Shown: positions 1 to 8,375, counted from the stretch's first letter. The stretch is 23,079 nt of DNA from CBCXVS01 sp965178525 (GCA_965178525.1 CBCXVS010000099.1:1-23079), one strand, 5' to 3'. Notes: generated from the letters alone by a model not told the origin. Numbers and translations are program-made.

Positions 1-33
1 AAATGGACTTTTGAATTGGGCTAACCTGTTGAT

Positions 34-822
34 CTACTTAACCCTCCGCCTATTCTGCCAGGGGAACTTCGGACTAAACGGCGATGCAGGCCGCATGAAA
101 CCAAAGTTAAAGGCCGCGTATACCTCGTGTGTCAGGTCATAGCTCATCCATCGGGTGAATTTCCCGAGAGGCACGCGATGGGCAATGACGCCACGAGAGA
201 GAACATCATGGTGCAACTCCGGTGGCCTTTTCCAGCCGAACGCATCGTAGTACAAAGCAAATGTGGCAAGCTGGTGCAGACCGCGATGTGAGAGATGCTC
301 TCTGATCCGTGTTTGGAGCTTCTTCGCCTGAGTTTCGTAGGTTGCGGTCTCCAAACCCAAGTGGCGCAATATCCATAAGGCACGCAGATAAGATAGTATG
401 TCTTGTTTGAACTGCAGAGCCGTTGCCGTATCGAGGTCGTGGTATGGCGCTCTCTGTGTCTGTTTTGCAAGATGTTGAACACGGTCTCGAATCGCGTTCT
501 GCTCATGCTCGGTGCGCGCGCTGCGGTGCAAAACCAGGTATGCATCGAGCGCTTCTGTATATTTTTTCTTCCCCTTGGCCCCTATCCGTCTCAGCTCGAT
601 GGGATCAATCGCTAGGTGATCAAGCCACGCCGCCGTCCTTCTTCGTGCTCGTAGGTAGTCATCAACCCGATGCTTATATGTCGCCGAGACAGGCGTCTCT
701 AGAAGTGGCAGCTGAAAATCGCATTGACCGAGGACCACAGCAACAAGGCAGGCCAAGACAAGACCTGCAAGCGTCAGAGGATGTAAATTCGTGCGGCTCT
801 TGATTTTACATAACATATTCAT
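34..822 (-). CDS. Hypothetical protein with N-terminal membrane anchor or signal peptide
   Basis: A 262-residue protein that I do not firmly recognise. Residues about 15-33 are strongly hydrophobic (LTLAGLVLACLVAVVLG) after a short basic N-terminus, so it is probably exported or anchored in the inner membrane. There is a cysteine at the end of this stretch, but the preceding Gln does not fit a lipobox. The rest is helical and rich in Arg, Leu and His. The C-terminal part has SYDLTHEVYAAFNFG, which recalls the 'LTHxxFxxTDFG' segment of DUF6895-type proteins; this resemblance is weak and from memory. The last 20 or so residues look basic and atypical, so the gene may be 3'-truncated or frameshifted close to the window edge. 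The start is the ATG at 822, with only a weak ribosome site. It diverges from the AT-rich stretch next to it. Confidence 0.6.
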   Translation of the reverse strand: MNMLCKIKSRTNLHPLTLAGLVLACLVAVVLGQCDFQLPLLETPVSATYKHRVDDYLRARRRTAAWLDHLAIDPIELRRIGAKGKKKYTEALDAYLVLHRSARTEHEQNAIRDRVQHLAKQTQRAPYHDLDTATALQFKQDILSYLRALWILRHLGLETATYETQAKKLQTRIREHLSHRGLHQLATFALYYDAFGWKRPPELHHDVLSRGVIAHRVPLGKFTRWMSYDLTHEVYAAFNFGFMRPASPFSPKFPWQNRRRVK

Positions 823-998
823 GCGATAATTCCAAACACCATGAATGGTTACTCTTTTATAAATGACTGGGTATCATGGCCTTTATATATTTCTCCAGGG
901 GAAAGATATCAATTTAATTTTGCCTCAGTACTTAAAAATGTAGGTAGTATCCCAAAACAAGTCAAATCACACGATGCACGCGTCTGGCCTTACCGGAA
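823..998. other. AT-rich junction segment upstream of truncated solute-binding gene
   Basis: About 175 bases that are visibly richer in A+T than the GC-rich genes to the right. The composition changes abruptly near 975-990, just where the reading frame of the solute-binding protein becomes recognisable. Upstream of that point the same frame meets a stop at 945-947. The segment probably holds the promoter of the leftward hypothetical gene and marks a recombination or insertion breakpoint. I see no complete gene, inverted repeat or target duplication in it. Confidence 0.45.
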
Positions 999-2321
999 AT
1001 GGCAAGCGCCAACGTCTACTTCCACAACGGCGACAAACTGGATGCCACGGCGGTCAAGTTCAGTATCGACCGCTTGATGGACCCGGAAACCAAGTCGCTC
1101 ATGCGGCGGTTTTATGAGCCGGTGGACCGGGTGGAAGTGCTCGATCCGCTAACGGTCCGCGCCCACATGAAGCGCCCCTACGCCTTCTTCCTGCATATGG
1201 TCGCGGCCTACCGGACCGGCCTCGTGCTCTATTCGCCCAAGGCGACCGAAAAACACAGCCTGGAGGAGCGGAAAAAAGGCAACCCGGAGGCGGTGGTGGG
1301 CTGCGGGCCCTTCAAGCTGGTGGAATGGTTACCGAACCAACACCTTGTCATGGACCGCTGGGAGAAATACCACAAACCGGGGCAGCCGTATGTGGATCGC
1401 GTCATCCTGCGGGTCATCAAGGATCCCGTGACCCAGCTCGCGGCCTTCAAGACGGGCGAGGTGGACTTCATTGCCTCCTTCAGCCCGGAACATGTGGAGA
1501 CCATACAAACCCAGAATCCGGAGGCGCAACTCCTGACCGGCCCGGAGACCACCATCATGGCGGCGATGATGAAGGTCACGCAGCCCGCACCCGGGGAGAA
1601 GGGTCTGTCCGAGAATCGCGTCCCCCACCCGGTTTTTGGCGACATCCGGGTCCGCAAAGCGATCGGCTGCTACGGCCTGGACCGGAAGGAAATCGTCAAA
1701 ATTGCCTTTAACGGGAAGGCCACGCCCTGGGTGGGGATGTTTGGGCCGGGGGTGCTGGAGACGACGAACGTCAATCACTTCTGCCCCTACGATCCCGAGG
1801 AAGCCAAAAGGTTGCTCACCAAAGCGGGCTATGGGGCGCAGAACCCCCTGAAATTCCGCATCCTCACGGATACGGAAAAGTCGGTGTTCAACGTCATTGC
1901 CACGGTCATCAAGGAGCAGATGGAGCGGCTTGGCGTGGCAGCGTCGATCAATCTGGTGGATAAGGTCACGCTGAGTACGGCGCTGCGCCTCGACGGCGAC
2001 TTTGATATGTTTGTAGAAGACCTGTTGTCCCTGTTGACGGTGGATAACAACGCCTACATTTCGGTGGCGAATTCGAGCGTAAATCTGACGCGGCACACCG
2101 ATACCAAGATCGATGACTACTACTTTCGGTATGCGTCAGAGATGGACTCGGTGAAACGTCGCGCCATTGCCAAGGAGTTGCAGGAGTACATGGCCGACAA
2201 GCTGTATTGGAACGTCATCTCGGGTTCGCCGTTCTACCAGGTGGCGCAACGCTGGGTGAAGGGGTATCACTTCAACTCCGAATTTGAAATCCATTTCGAG
2301 ACGGTGTGGCTGGAGAAGTAG
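999..2321 (+). pseudogene. ABC transporter substrate-binding protein, family 5, lacking its N-terminus
   Basis: The sequence matches the SBP_bac_5 (DppA/OppA-like) family, periplasmic proteins that capture peptides or other solutes for an ABC importer. It begins at the conserved VYFHNGDKLDATAVKFSIDRL segment, normally about residue 100, and continues through GCGPFKLVEW, DIRVRKAIGCYGLDR and EEAKRLLTKAGY to a normal C-terminus (VWLEK). The signal peptide and first part of lobe I, roughly 100 residues, are missing. The frame is closed by a stop at 945-947 and no frame upstream supplies the missing part. The ATG at 999 has no convincing ribosome site. Without a signal peptide the product could not reach the periplasm, so I call it a 5'-truncated pseudogene. 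A paralogue follows downstream (2600-4210). No permease or ATPase gene is in the window. Confidence 0.8.
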
Positions 2322-2395
2322 CCCCCTCAACCGACAGAGGGCCATGTGCCTCTGACGCGGTTTCAGCTTGGGGGGGCAAGTGGGTCGTGTTGTCG

Positions 2396-2433
2396 GTCTC
2401 ACGGAGCGACGGGGACATGTCGTTCCGTGAGAC
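2396..2433. terminator. Strong 15-bp hairpin between the two solute-binding genes
   Basis: GTCTCACGGAGCGAC at 2396-2410 pairs with GTCGTTCCGTGAGAC at 2419-2433 around an 8-base loop. Fourteen of 15 positions are Watson-Crick and the other is a G-U pair in RNA. It lies 75 bases after the stop of the truncated gene and 167 bases before the next start. There is no T-tract, so if it terminates transcription it is not a canonical intrinsic terminator; it could be an mRNA-stabilising or attenuating structure instead. An isolated run of eight T follows at 2558-2565. Confidence 0.45.
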
Positions 2434-2599
2434 GGAGGACGACGGCACGTTTGGCCAACGTGTCGTCAGGGGATGCGATTGACGGGCCGAACCGTGGTGC
2501 CAGCAGTGGAAGGCGCGATCGGACATGCTCCTGACACCAAGGAGAGGTCTGTGCGCGTTTTTTTTCTTGGCAACCGTTGTAGATAAGAGAAGAGGAACA

Positions 2600-4210
2600 A
2601 TGATGAGAGATCGCATGAAAGGTTTCAAGTTGAGTGTGTTCCTCATCGGCGTGGTGATGCTCATGGGCCTGTGGGCCGTGCCGTCGGCCCTGGCTGAAGA
2701 CCAGCCACGCTACGGGGGGATCTTACGGGTGGCGCTGGCCGGTGATCCCCCGAGCCTGGACATGCACCAGGAGGGAACCTTCAAGGTGAAGATTCCCCTG
2801 TCGCCGTGTTACAACACGCTGATCGTTTACGACCCCCATGGGTTTCCCAAGATCGTCGGCGATCTGGCCAAGTCCTGGACCATCTCGGACGATGGGCAGA
2901 CCTATACCTTTAAGCTGCACCAGGGAGTCAAATTCCACGACGGTAGCGACATGACGTCGGCCGATGTCAAGGCCAGTTGGGACCACTTTGTGTTTCCCCC
3001 CAAGGGGGTTGCGAGCATACGGCGGAGCTTGTATCAGGCCATCAAGAGCATCGAAGCCCCCGATCGCGACACGGTGGTCTTTCACCTGAAATACCCTTCG
3101 GCGTCGTTTCTGTCCATGGTGGCCTACCCCCATGCCTTTATCTATTCCAAGAAGTACCTCGATCAGGATCCCCATTGGTACAAACAGAATGTCATGGGCA
3201 CCGGTCCCTTCAAATTGAAGAAGTATGTGCGAGGCTCCTATCTGGAAGTCGAGCGCAACCCCGACTATTTTAAAAAGGGGTTGCCCTATATGGATGGGAT
3301 CAAGTATTTCATGATCAAAGACCTCTCGGCCCGGGCCAAGTCGGTGCGCTCGGGGCGCACCGATACGGAAATGCGAGGTCTGCCCCCAGCCGAGGTGGAA
3401 GCCATCACCAAGCAGATGGACGAGCAGATCGTGCGGCGCTATCCCAAGGCCTTTATCCACTGGGGGGTCATGCTCAACCCGGACCAAAAGCCTTTCGATG
3501 ATGTCCGGGTGCGCAAAGCTCTTTCCTTGGCCATTGACCGATATGAGGCGGCCAAGGTCCTGGGGCCCCTGACTGGTCTGGAAACCGTGGGGGGCCTCAT
3601 GCATCCGGACACGAAGTGGGCCTTGCCCCCGGAAGAACTGCAGCAGATGCCGGGTTTTGGCCAAGACCACGGAGCCAATCTGCAAGAGGCCAAACGCTTG
3701 CTGGCGGCCGGCTATCCCGACGGCTTTAAGACCGTGCTGCTCAACCGCGCCGTGAAGCTGCCGTACATCGATTTTGGCGTCTACCTGGTGACGGCCTGGA
3801 AGAAGATCGGGGTGGAGGCCGAACATAAGCTGGAGGAATGCGCGGCGTGGTATAAGAGTTTTCGGACCCGCAATTTCGAGCTGGCCGTGAGTCCCTTTGG
3901 TTCGCACGGTGACGGGGATCCCGATGAACTGATGGTGCGATATCTCACGGGCTCTTCCTCGAACTTTAGCCGTATCAGTGACCCGGAGTTCGACCGGCTG
4001 TTCGAGCAGCAAAAGGTCGAGCGCGATGAGCAGGCGCGCATTGGACTGGCCCATGACATGCAGAAAGTCATCCTGCGCAAGATGTGGTGGATGCCGGTTG
4101 TGTGGTGGACCCGGATCGAGGTGCGCTCGGCGCACATCCGCAACTACGAACCGCACCATTCCCATCACATGAATCGACGCTTCGAGGACATGTGGTTGGC
4201 CAAGCCGTAA
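2600..4210 (+). CDS. ABC transporter substrate-binding protein, family 5 (peptide/solute binding)
   Basis: A full-length 536-residue SBP_bac_5 protein. The start at ATG 2600 (or the adjacent ATG at 2603) follows the purine-rich AGAGAAGAGGAAC. Residues 7-32 form a signal peptide: basic MKGFK, hydrophobic LSVFLIGVVMLMGLW, cleavage likely after PSALA. The mature protein begins EDQPRYGGILRVAL, the usual family opening. Further landmarks are LAKSWTISDDGQTYTFKLHQGVKFHDG, GTGPFKLKKYVRG, DDVRVRKALSLAIDR and AKRLLAAGYPDG. It should bind an oligopeptide-like or other organic solute in the periplasm and deliver it to an ABC importer, but none is encoded nearby, so the substrate cannot be named. It is a paralogue of the truncated gene just upstream. 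A strong hairpin at 4268-4298 follows the gene. Confidence 0.92.
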   Translation: MMRDRMKGFKLSVFLIGVVMLMGLWAVPSALAEDQPRYGGILRVALAGDPPSLDMHQEGTFKVKIPLSPCYNTLIVYDPHGFPKIVGDLAKSWTISDDGQTYTFKLHQGVKFHDGSDMTSADVKASWDHFVFPPKGVASIRRSLYQAIKSIEAPDRDTVVFHLKYPSASFLSMVAYPHAFIYSKKYLDQDPHWYKQNVMGTGPFKLKKYVRGSYLEVERNPDYFKKGLPYMDGIKYFMIKDLSARAKSVRSGRTDTEMRGLPPAEVEAITKQMDEQIVRRYPKAFIHWGVMLNPDQKPFDDVRVRKALSLAIDRYEAAKVLGPLTGLETVGGLMHPDTKWALPPEELQQMPGFGQDHGANLQEAKRLLAAGYPDGFKTVLLNRAVKLPYIDFGVYLVTAWKKIGVEAEHKLEECAAWYKSFRTRNFELAVSPFGSHGDGDPDELMVRYLTGSSSNFSRISDPEFDRLFEQQKVERDEQARIGLAHDMQKVILRKMWWMPVVWWTRIEVRSAHIRNYEPHHSHHMNRRFEDMWLAKP

Positions 4211-4267
4211 GCGCGACAGCGACGTCCGACACGCCGTCGCGATCCGATGTCCCGAGGGCTTGAGGGC

Positions 4268-4298
4268 CTCGACCCGCCTGTGACAGAGGCGGGTCGAG
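4268..4298 (+). terminator. Perfect 12-bp stem-loop downstream of the solute-binding gene
   Basis: CTCGACCCGCCT at 4268-4279 and AGGCGGGTCGAG at 4287-4298 are exact reverse complements with a 7-base loop (GTGACAG). It lies 57 bases after the stop codon at 4210. No U-tract follows, so it is either a U-less terminator or an mRNA 3'-end protecting structure. Confidence 0.5.
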
Positions 4299-4299
4299 C

Positions 4300-4476
4300 C
4301 AGAAATGCCTTGGCCCCAACGTCCGCAACCTCTTCTTTCATCTCCGGGAGGATGTCGGCCATAACCGAAATGGCACAAATGCGCCGAAAGGTGACAAAGT
4401 CGCCATAAGTTTTGGAGTGGGCCATTGCCCAGAGGAAGCCAAAACGGCAATGTATCTCGTTGGCATAAGGGACCAA
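4300..4476 (-). other. Possible short coding remnant of unknown function
   Basis: On the minus strand this stretch reads as a protein-like segment (VPYANEIHCRFGFLWAMAH, then KTYGDFVTFRRICAISVM) that is rich in aromatic residues, Ile and Lys. It lies downstream of the broken DUF2652 gene on the same strand and has no better ribosome site than its surroundings. The reading frame runs on past the segment into the hairpin at 4268-4298. I do not recognise the family. It may be a remnant, or chance in the otherwise empty 4211-4531 interval. Confidence 0.25.
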
Positions 4477-4531
4477 GGCTGCGACCCTGTTTTGCCAATC
4501 GCTCCTTCTGCCTCAGCAACACTGTCACACT

Positions 4532-5724
4532 CTAAAACACGCCCGCTGCCCAGTCCTCGGCACAATACTCGCGCTTACTCACCACCTGGATTTGCTGCGC
4601 ATAGGTGGTCAGAAGGTCTTGGTGCGCTTTGCTCGCCCTCGCGTCCACGGCAACCCGTAGATCACAACCCTCACCTCGCGCCTCGACCTCAAAAATGGCT
4701 TGGGCGTGCGGGGAAGGGAGATGCTGGGAATATCGTCGGCGTAGACGATCCGATCCGCCTCGACCTGGGCCGAGCCGGTACGAAGCTCGAGCTCCGTTGT
4801 GGGAGAGACGAGGGTATGCCAGCTGCCGCAGCGCAATATCTTCCGGGGCTCGCGGAGCTGGTTGCCAATGGCGCCGTGGGCGCTCGCCAGATGCGGATCG
4901 GTCAGGACGTGATAGACCCAAGCCATGGGTGTGGAGATAGGCAGGGAGATCAGCGTATGCGCGCCCTCCCGCTGCATTGCCGGCGGCGACGTCGTTTCTT
5001 TCCGGTCACTGAACGCGAAGGTCTCATAGCAATAGTGAACGGGGCCAATATGTTCATATGCCGTTTCCCCGTGGTGCCACGTGTCGTTACCATGCCTCAA
5101 CAACGCCTGCCCTTCGGGTTGCGTGTTGAGGTAATCCTCAGACAGCAGCGCATATTACGCTTCGTTCACCTCGTTTTTGAGCAGACGATGGACGACAATC
5201 ACGGCTGGCCCCAGGAGTTTCGCAAAGTCGCCGACCACCATCGACGTGACCGGACCGTAGTGGACAATCACTTTGATGGCCAGCTGGTGCGATATCTCGC
5301 AGGCCTGACAGCCACACAGGCGCGTCCGTTCGTAGGCACGAAGCGTGTGCTCGAAGGTCTCGACGATCCGGGTGAGCTGCGAGGTGAGCTCGTCCATACT
5401 AGGTGCCGGGCCAAAGCGATAGAAGAGAATCGCGTCGCCCTCAATTTCCGAGATTTCCAGATCCAGTTGGTTGTTGTGAATGACCGTTTCAAGCAATTCC
5501 GCAATAATATCTTTGCTATGGATGATCGGGGTCTGCGTCACGAAATGGGTAAAGCCGCTGATGTCCGGGATGAGGATCAAGGCCGGGCTAATGCTGTCAG
5601 CTTGGCCATGGAGTGGCGTGGCGGAATAGACGCGGCTCGATGGTGATACCGCGTGAGGATGAGAGGGGGCTGAAGAGCGGCCAAAGGCAATCGGCCAATG
5701 TAGACGCCTGAATAAAGATTTCAC
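4532..5724 (-). pseudogene. DUF2652 (nucleotide-cyclase-like) protein with SRPBCC-type C-terminus, disrupted
   Basis: The start is a GTG at 5724 preceded by AAGGGGACGAGTC. The first 189 codons contain the DUF2652 hallmarks LILIPDISGFTHF, EISEIEGDAILFYRF, a Cys-x-Cys-x2-Cys group (CGCQAC), KVIVHYGPV and VVHRLLKNEVNEA, related to class III adenylate/guanylate cyclase folds. An in-frame TAA at 5155-5157 interrupts this; the same frame continues directly with YALLSEDYLNTQPEGQALL and a segment resembling an SRPBCC/polyketide-cyclase-like fold (WVYHVLTDPHLASAHGA). Near 4705-4720 the frame shifts once more, and the C-terminus (HAQAIFEVEARGEGCDLRV to WAAGVF, stop at 4532) is in another frame. The total, about 397 codons, is close to the family's two-domain length as I remember it. 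With one nonsense change and one indel the gene is probably dead, unless these are sequencing errors. Confidence 0.75.
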
Positions 5725-6158
5725 GACTCGTCCCCTTCTTGCTGAGAGTCATGATTGTAATCAGGTTCTTTCAGTATAGAGCCGCGTGTGAGATGATATA
5801 CAGCGGATGGTCTCTCCCCATGTGAGGCGACATGGCCTACCTACGGCCCATAAACTAGCACAGTGATCGTGTAAAATCAAGCAACCGACTTGACAGATTC
5901 GGGCTGGTTCGGGGCGTCATGGTGTCGGAGGTGGAACGCCAAGCCAGAGGCCAGGGGTGGCGAAGTGGTACACGACACATGGCGAGAGAAGCTGGGATGC
6001 ATTGAACAGAACTCTCGTTACGCCAACAAAGTGCACGGACGGGGGGATGTGTGCCGTTTCTACCCGATTGAATCTAAAGGCCTAACCTCTTGAGATGGGT
6101 GGTGTGCCGTTTTCGGCACGCAAAAACATAACAAAGCCATCTTCAAGGAGGTTTTTCC
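5725..6158. other. Intergenic region with a hairpin before the recombinase remnant
   Basis: 434 bases without a supported gene. A -10-like AGTATA (TATACT on the minus strand) at 5773-5778 could serve the leftward DUF2652 gene, but no good -35 is placed with it. A small perfect stem-loop, GTGCCG-TTTT-CGGCAC at 6104-6119, lies 39 bases before the recombinase start. It lacks a T-tract on either strand and could be a recombination-site arm or chance. The short open frame at 5890-6093 has no ribosome site and no recognisable content. Confidence 0.4.
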
Positions 6159-6407
6159 ATGCCTGCGTCCACGCACCAACTTCCCGCCTCGGCCTATCAC
6201 CTCAAGCCCTCTGACGTGAGAAAACTGCTCCTGAGCGCCAGCAATTTTCGGGATCGATGCCTGATCAAAACGCTCTGGTGGCTTGGCGTTCGTCGCAGCG
6301 AACTCATCCATCTCGATGTCCGGGACTTCGATGAAAAACGCAAACGGATGACCATCCACAAGGGCAAAGGCGGCAAAACACAGGTCATTCCCATCATCCT
6401 GCAAGCC
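6159..6407 (+). pseudogene. Tyrosine recombinase/integrase, truncated after the N-terminal part of the catalytic domain
   Basis: The ATG at 6159 has a strong ribosome site (AAGGAGG, 8 bases upstream). About 80 codons match the beginning of a phage-integrase catalytic domain: LKPSDVRKLLLSA, RDRCLIKTLWWLGVRRSELIHLDV with the first catalytic Arg (the first R of GVRRSEL), then IHKGKGGKTQVIPI with the beta-hairpin Lys. Homology stops near 6400-6407. The H-x-x-R, His/Trp and nucleophilic Tyr motifs are absent, so the product cannot recombine DNA. The break coincides with the 3' end of the leftward aminotransferase remnant at 6410, so the two genes were joined by a deletion or rearrangement. There is no separate N-terminal core-binding domain; the protein may have been a short recombinase of a mobile element. 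Confidence 0.75.
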
Positions 6408-6409
6408 TT

Positions 6410-6649
6410 TTACAGGCCAGTCACTTCAGTGATCGCTTCATGCATCATTGCAATGCCGCGATCTAGTTCGTCATACGTCATCGTCAACGGCGGCGCCATG
6501 CGCCAGACCGTGTGGACGCCCTGGTACGACGCTACCTGCACCACCAGACCTTTGTCCCCAGGCACCGCTGGGTCATGGCGATAGTCGCGGGCCGTCTGCA
6601 AGAGTTCGTCTGTGCTGGCATCCGTCAATCGTAGAGATTCCTCGCTCAT
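6410..6649 (-). pseudogene. Class III aminotransferase, internally deleted remnant
   Basis: A 79-codon frame whose ATG at 6649 overlaps the hyuB stop as ATGA, with AAGGAGCG upstream, so it would be translated by coupling to hyuB. The first 20 or so residues (MSEESLRLTDASTDELLQTA) resemble the N-terminus of PLP-dependent class III aminotransferases. The last 45 residues (GLVVQVASYQGVHTVWRMAP, then PLTMTYDELDRGIAMMHEAI) match their C-terminus, where the usual text is 'xxAPPLTIxxxExDxGLxxLxxAI'. The roughly 370 residues between, including the PLP lysine, are missing. The intact gene would have been the third member of a hyuA-hyuB-aminotransferase operon. The family assignment rests on motif memory only. 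Confidence 0.55.
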
Positions 6650-8361
6650 CGCCGCTCCTTTATGCCGTGTTCCGCATGAGTTTCGACGCGTTTGCCAACC
6701 CACAACGCGGTGTCCACCTCAACGCCATAGTCTCGCAGAGCGCCCTCAGGCGAGACATAGCCGGCGCGCACGTCGGCCACCACCTCCTCGACGCGCCGAT
6801 CGAGTGGCTCTCCGAATCCGCCACCGCCGGCATCGCGCAGCGTCAAGGTTTGCCCAGGCATCAGCACCTGTTCCCCTGGCTGCAGGAAATGCCGTCCCTT
6901 GGGATGCACGGGATCACCCTCAATATAAAACGCCCGTTGCGCCCCCGGCTTGCCGCCCTGATAGCCCGCTGCCGGGAAGGACGTGCGGTTGCCAAAACAT
7001 GCGACCACCACGGGATCGGCCGAGCGGTTTTGGAACGCTACTTCCTGCCCCAGCCCACCGCGGAACTGGCCCGGACCGCCGGAGTCGGGCCACAGCTCTT
7101 TGCGGCGCATCAGCAGGCTGGTGCCGCTCTCCAGCGCTTCGATGGAGGTGACGGCGACATTCGACGGCCCAATCGTGGTATGCAGCCCATCTTTCGTGGC
7201 CCGTGCGCCAAAGCCGCCGCCCGAGAAACATAGCGTCGAAAAGGGCTGCCCACGCAGGTCGCGGCCCGTAAAGTTAATCGCGTTCATCAGCCCGGTTTCG
7301 GCGGCCAAGCGCTCGGGTACAATCTCGGCCAAAGCGCCCCACACCGCAAAAGGGACAAAGTGGCCCACGGCATGGCGGCCACCGGTGGCGGCTGGCGGCA
7401 TGGCGTTGAGAATGCAGCCCTGCGGCGCTGTCGCGTGCACGGGCTGGAAGCTGCCGTCATTGTTGGGCAATGTCGGGGTGGTGATGCATTTGATGGCATA
7501 GGCGCAGAACGCATAGGTGTAGCAGAACGGCACATTCACGCCGGCCGGAACGGTCGGTCCCGTCCCATCAAAGTCGATATGGACCTCATCCCCCCGTATC
7601 TCCACGCTGCAGGCCACGGCGATGGCGCTGTCAAACCCCTCGATGTCGAATTGATGCGTGTAGCGCCCATCCGGCAACTGCTGCAGCGCCTGACGCATCG
7701 CCACTTCAGAGCGACTCTGGATCGTATCCGAAAGCGCATCGAGGCTGTCCAAGCCATATTCGTCCATTAATGCCACCATTAGACGGGCGCCCGTTTGATT
7801 GGCGGCGATGTTGGCGTGTAAATCGCCAAGCGTTTGCTCAGGGACACGTACGTTTTCCCGAATCAGCGTCAGGAGGGTGTCGTTGAGGCGTCCGGCCTCG
7901 GCCAATTTCATCGGCGGAATCCGCAGCCCCTCCTCGAATACCTCCCGCGCCACGGCCGAAAACCCGATGCCGCCGATGTCGGGCAGATGGGTCACGGTGC
8001 CGGTGAAAGCCACGAGGGCGTCACCCCGGAAGACGGGCCGGATGACGCTCACATCGTAGAGGTGTCCCGTGCCGATCCAGGGATCGTTGGTGATCAAGAT
8101 ATCGCCCGGACGCAGGGTGTCGGGCGGAAAACGTTTGATAAAATGCTGCACCGTCTGCGGCAGCGTGCCAAGGAATGAAGGCGCGCTCTGCGTGGCCTGC
8201 GCCAACAGCCGGCCGTGGCGGTCGAACACCGAGCAGCACAGGTCATACGCCTCGCGCACAATGGTGGAAAAGGACGTGCGAATGAGCGAGAGAAAGATCT
8301 CGTCCACAATCGAGACCATCCGGTCCCATTGGATGGTCAGGGTGATGTCATCGTATGTCAT
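6646..8361 (-). CDS. hyuB: Hydantoinase B / oxoprolinase family protein (HyuB-like)
   Basis: A 571-residue protein of the HyuB family, the partner of HyuA in ATP-dependent N-methylhydantoinase, 5-oxoprolinase and acetone/acetophenone carboxylase-type enzymes. Family landmarks are visible in order: VDEIFLSLIRTSFSTIVREAYD, GDILITNDPWIGTGHLYDV, THLPDIGG, IRENVRVPEQTLGDL, a region around DFDGTGP and CITTPTLPNNDGSFQPV, the Ser/Gly-rich PDSGGPGQFRGGLGQEV and the C-terminal DAGGGGFGEPLDR. The length is normal and there is no signal peptide, so it is cytoplasmic. The ATG at 8361 follows AGGAGGGGG, which overlaps the hyuA stop region 14 bases upstream, so the two are co-transcribed and probably coupled. 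Its own stop overlaps the aminotransferase remnant. The exact substrate (hydantoin, oxoproline or a ketone) cannot be read from the sequence. Confidence 0.93.
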   Translation of the reverse strand: MTYDDITLTIQWDRMVSIVDEIFLSLIRTSFSTIVREAYDLCCSVFDRHGRLLAQATQSAPSFLGTLPQTVQHFIKRFPPDTLRPGDILITNDPWIGTGHLYDVSVIRPVFRGDALVAFTGTVTHLPDIGGIGFSAVAREVFEEGLRIPPMKLAEAGRLNDTLLTLIRENVRVPEQTLGDLHANIAANQTGARLMVALMDEYGLDSLDALSDTIQSRSEVAMRQALQQLPDGRYTHQFDIEGFDSAIAVACSVEIRGDEVHIDFDGTGPTVPAGVNVPFCYTYAFCAYAIKCITTPTLPNNDGSFQPVHATAPQGCILNAMPPAATGGRHAVGHFVPFAVWGALAEIVPERLAAETGLMNAINFTGRDLRGQPFSTLCFSGGGFGARATKDGLHTTIGPSNVAVTSIEALESGTSLLMRRKELWPDSGGPGQFRGGLGQEVAFQNRSADPVVVACFGNRTSFPAAGYQGGKPGAQRAFYIEGDPVHPKGRHFLQPGEQVLMPGQTLTLRDAGGGGFGEPLDRRVEEVVADVRAGYVSPEGALRDYGVEVDTALWVGKRVETHAEHGIKERR

Positions 8362-8375
8362 ACGCGAGCCCCCTC

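Noticed and set aside
841..1077. Open frame over the AT-rich junction, out of frame with the solute-binding gene
   Set aside because: It has no ribosome site, crosses the composition breakpoint and shows no recognisable protein content.
2723..4528. Long open frame of about 600 codons on the minus strand over the solute-binding gene
   Set aside because: It is antisense to a well-conserved SBP_bac_5 gene with signal peptide and ribosome site; its His/Gly/Arg-rich composition is that of a shadow frame.
4417..5646. Rightward open frame of about 400 codons across the DUF2652 region
   Set aside because: The minus strand carries the DUF2652 and SRPBCC-type motifs; the rightward frame has no ribosome site or domain.
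6104..6119. GTGCCG-TTTT-CGGCAC stem-loop as a terminator or attachment site
   Set aside because: It has no T-tract on either strand and no second copy that would define an attachment site; it is kept only as a note in the intergenic entry.
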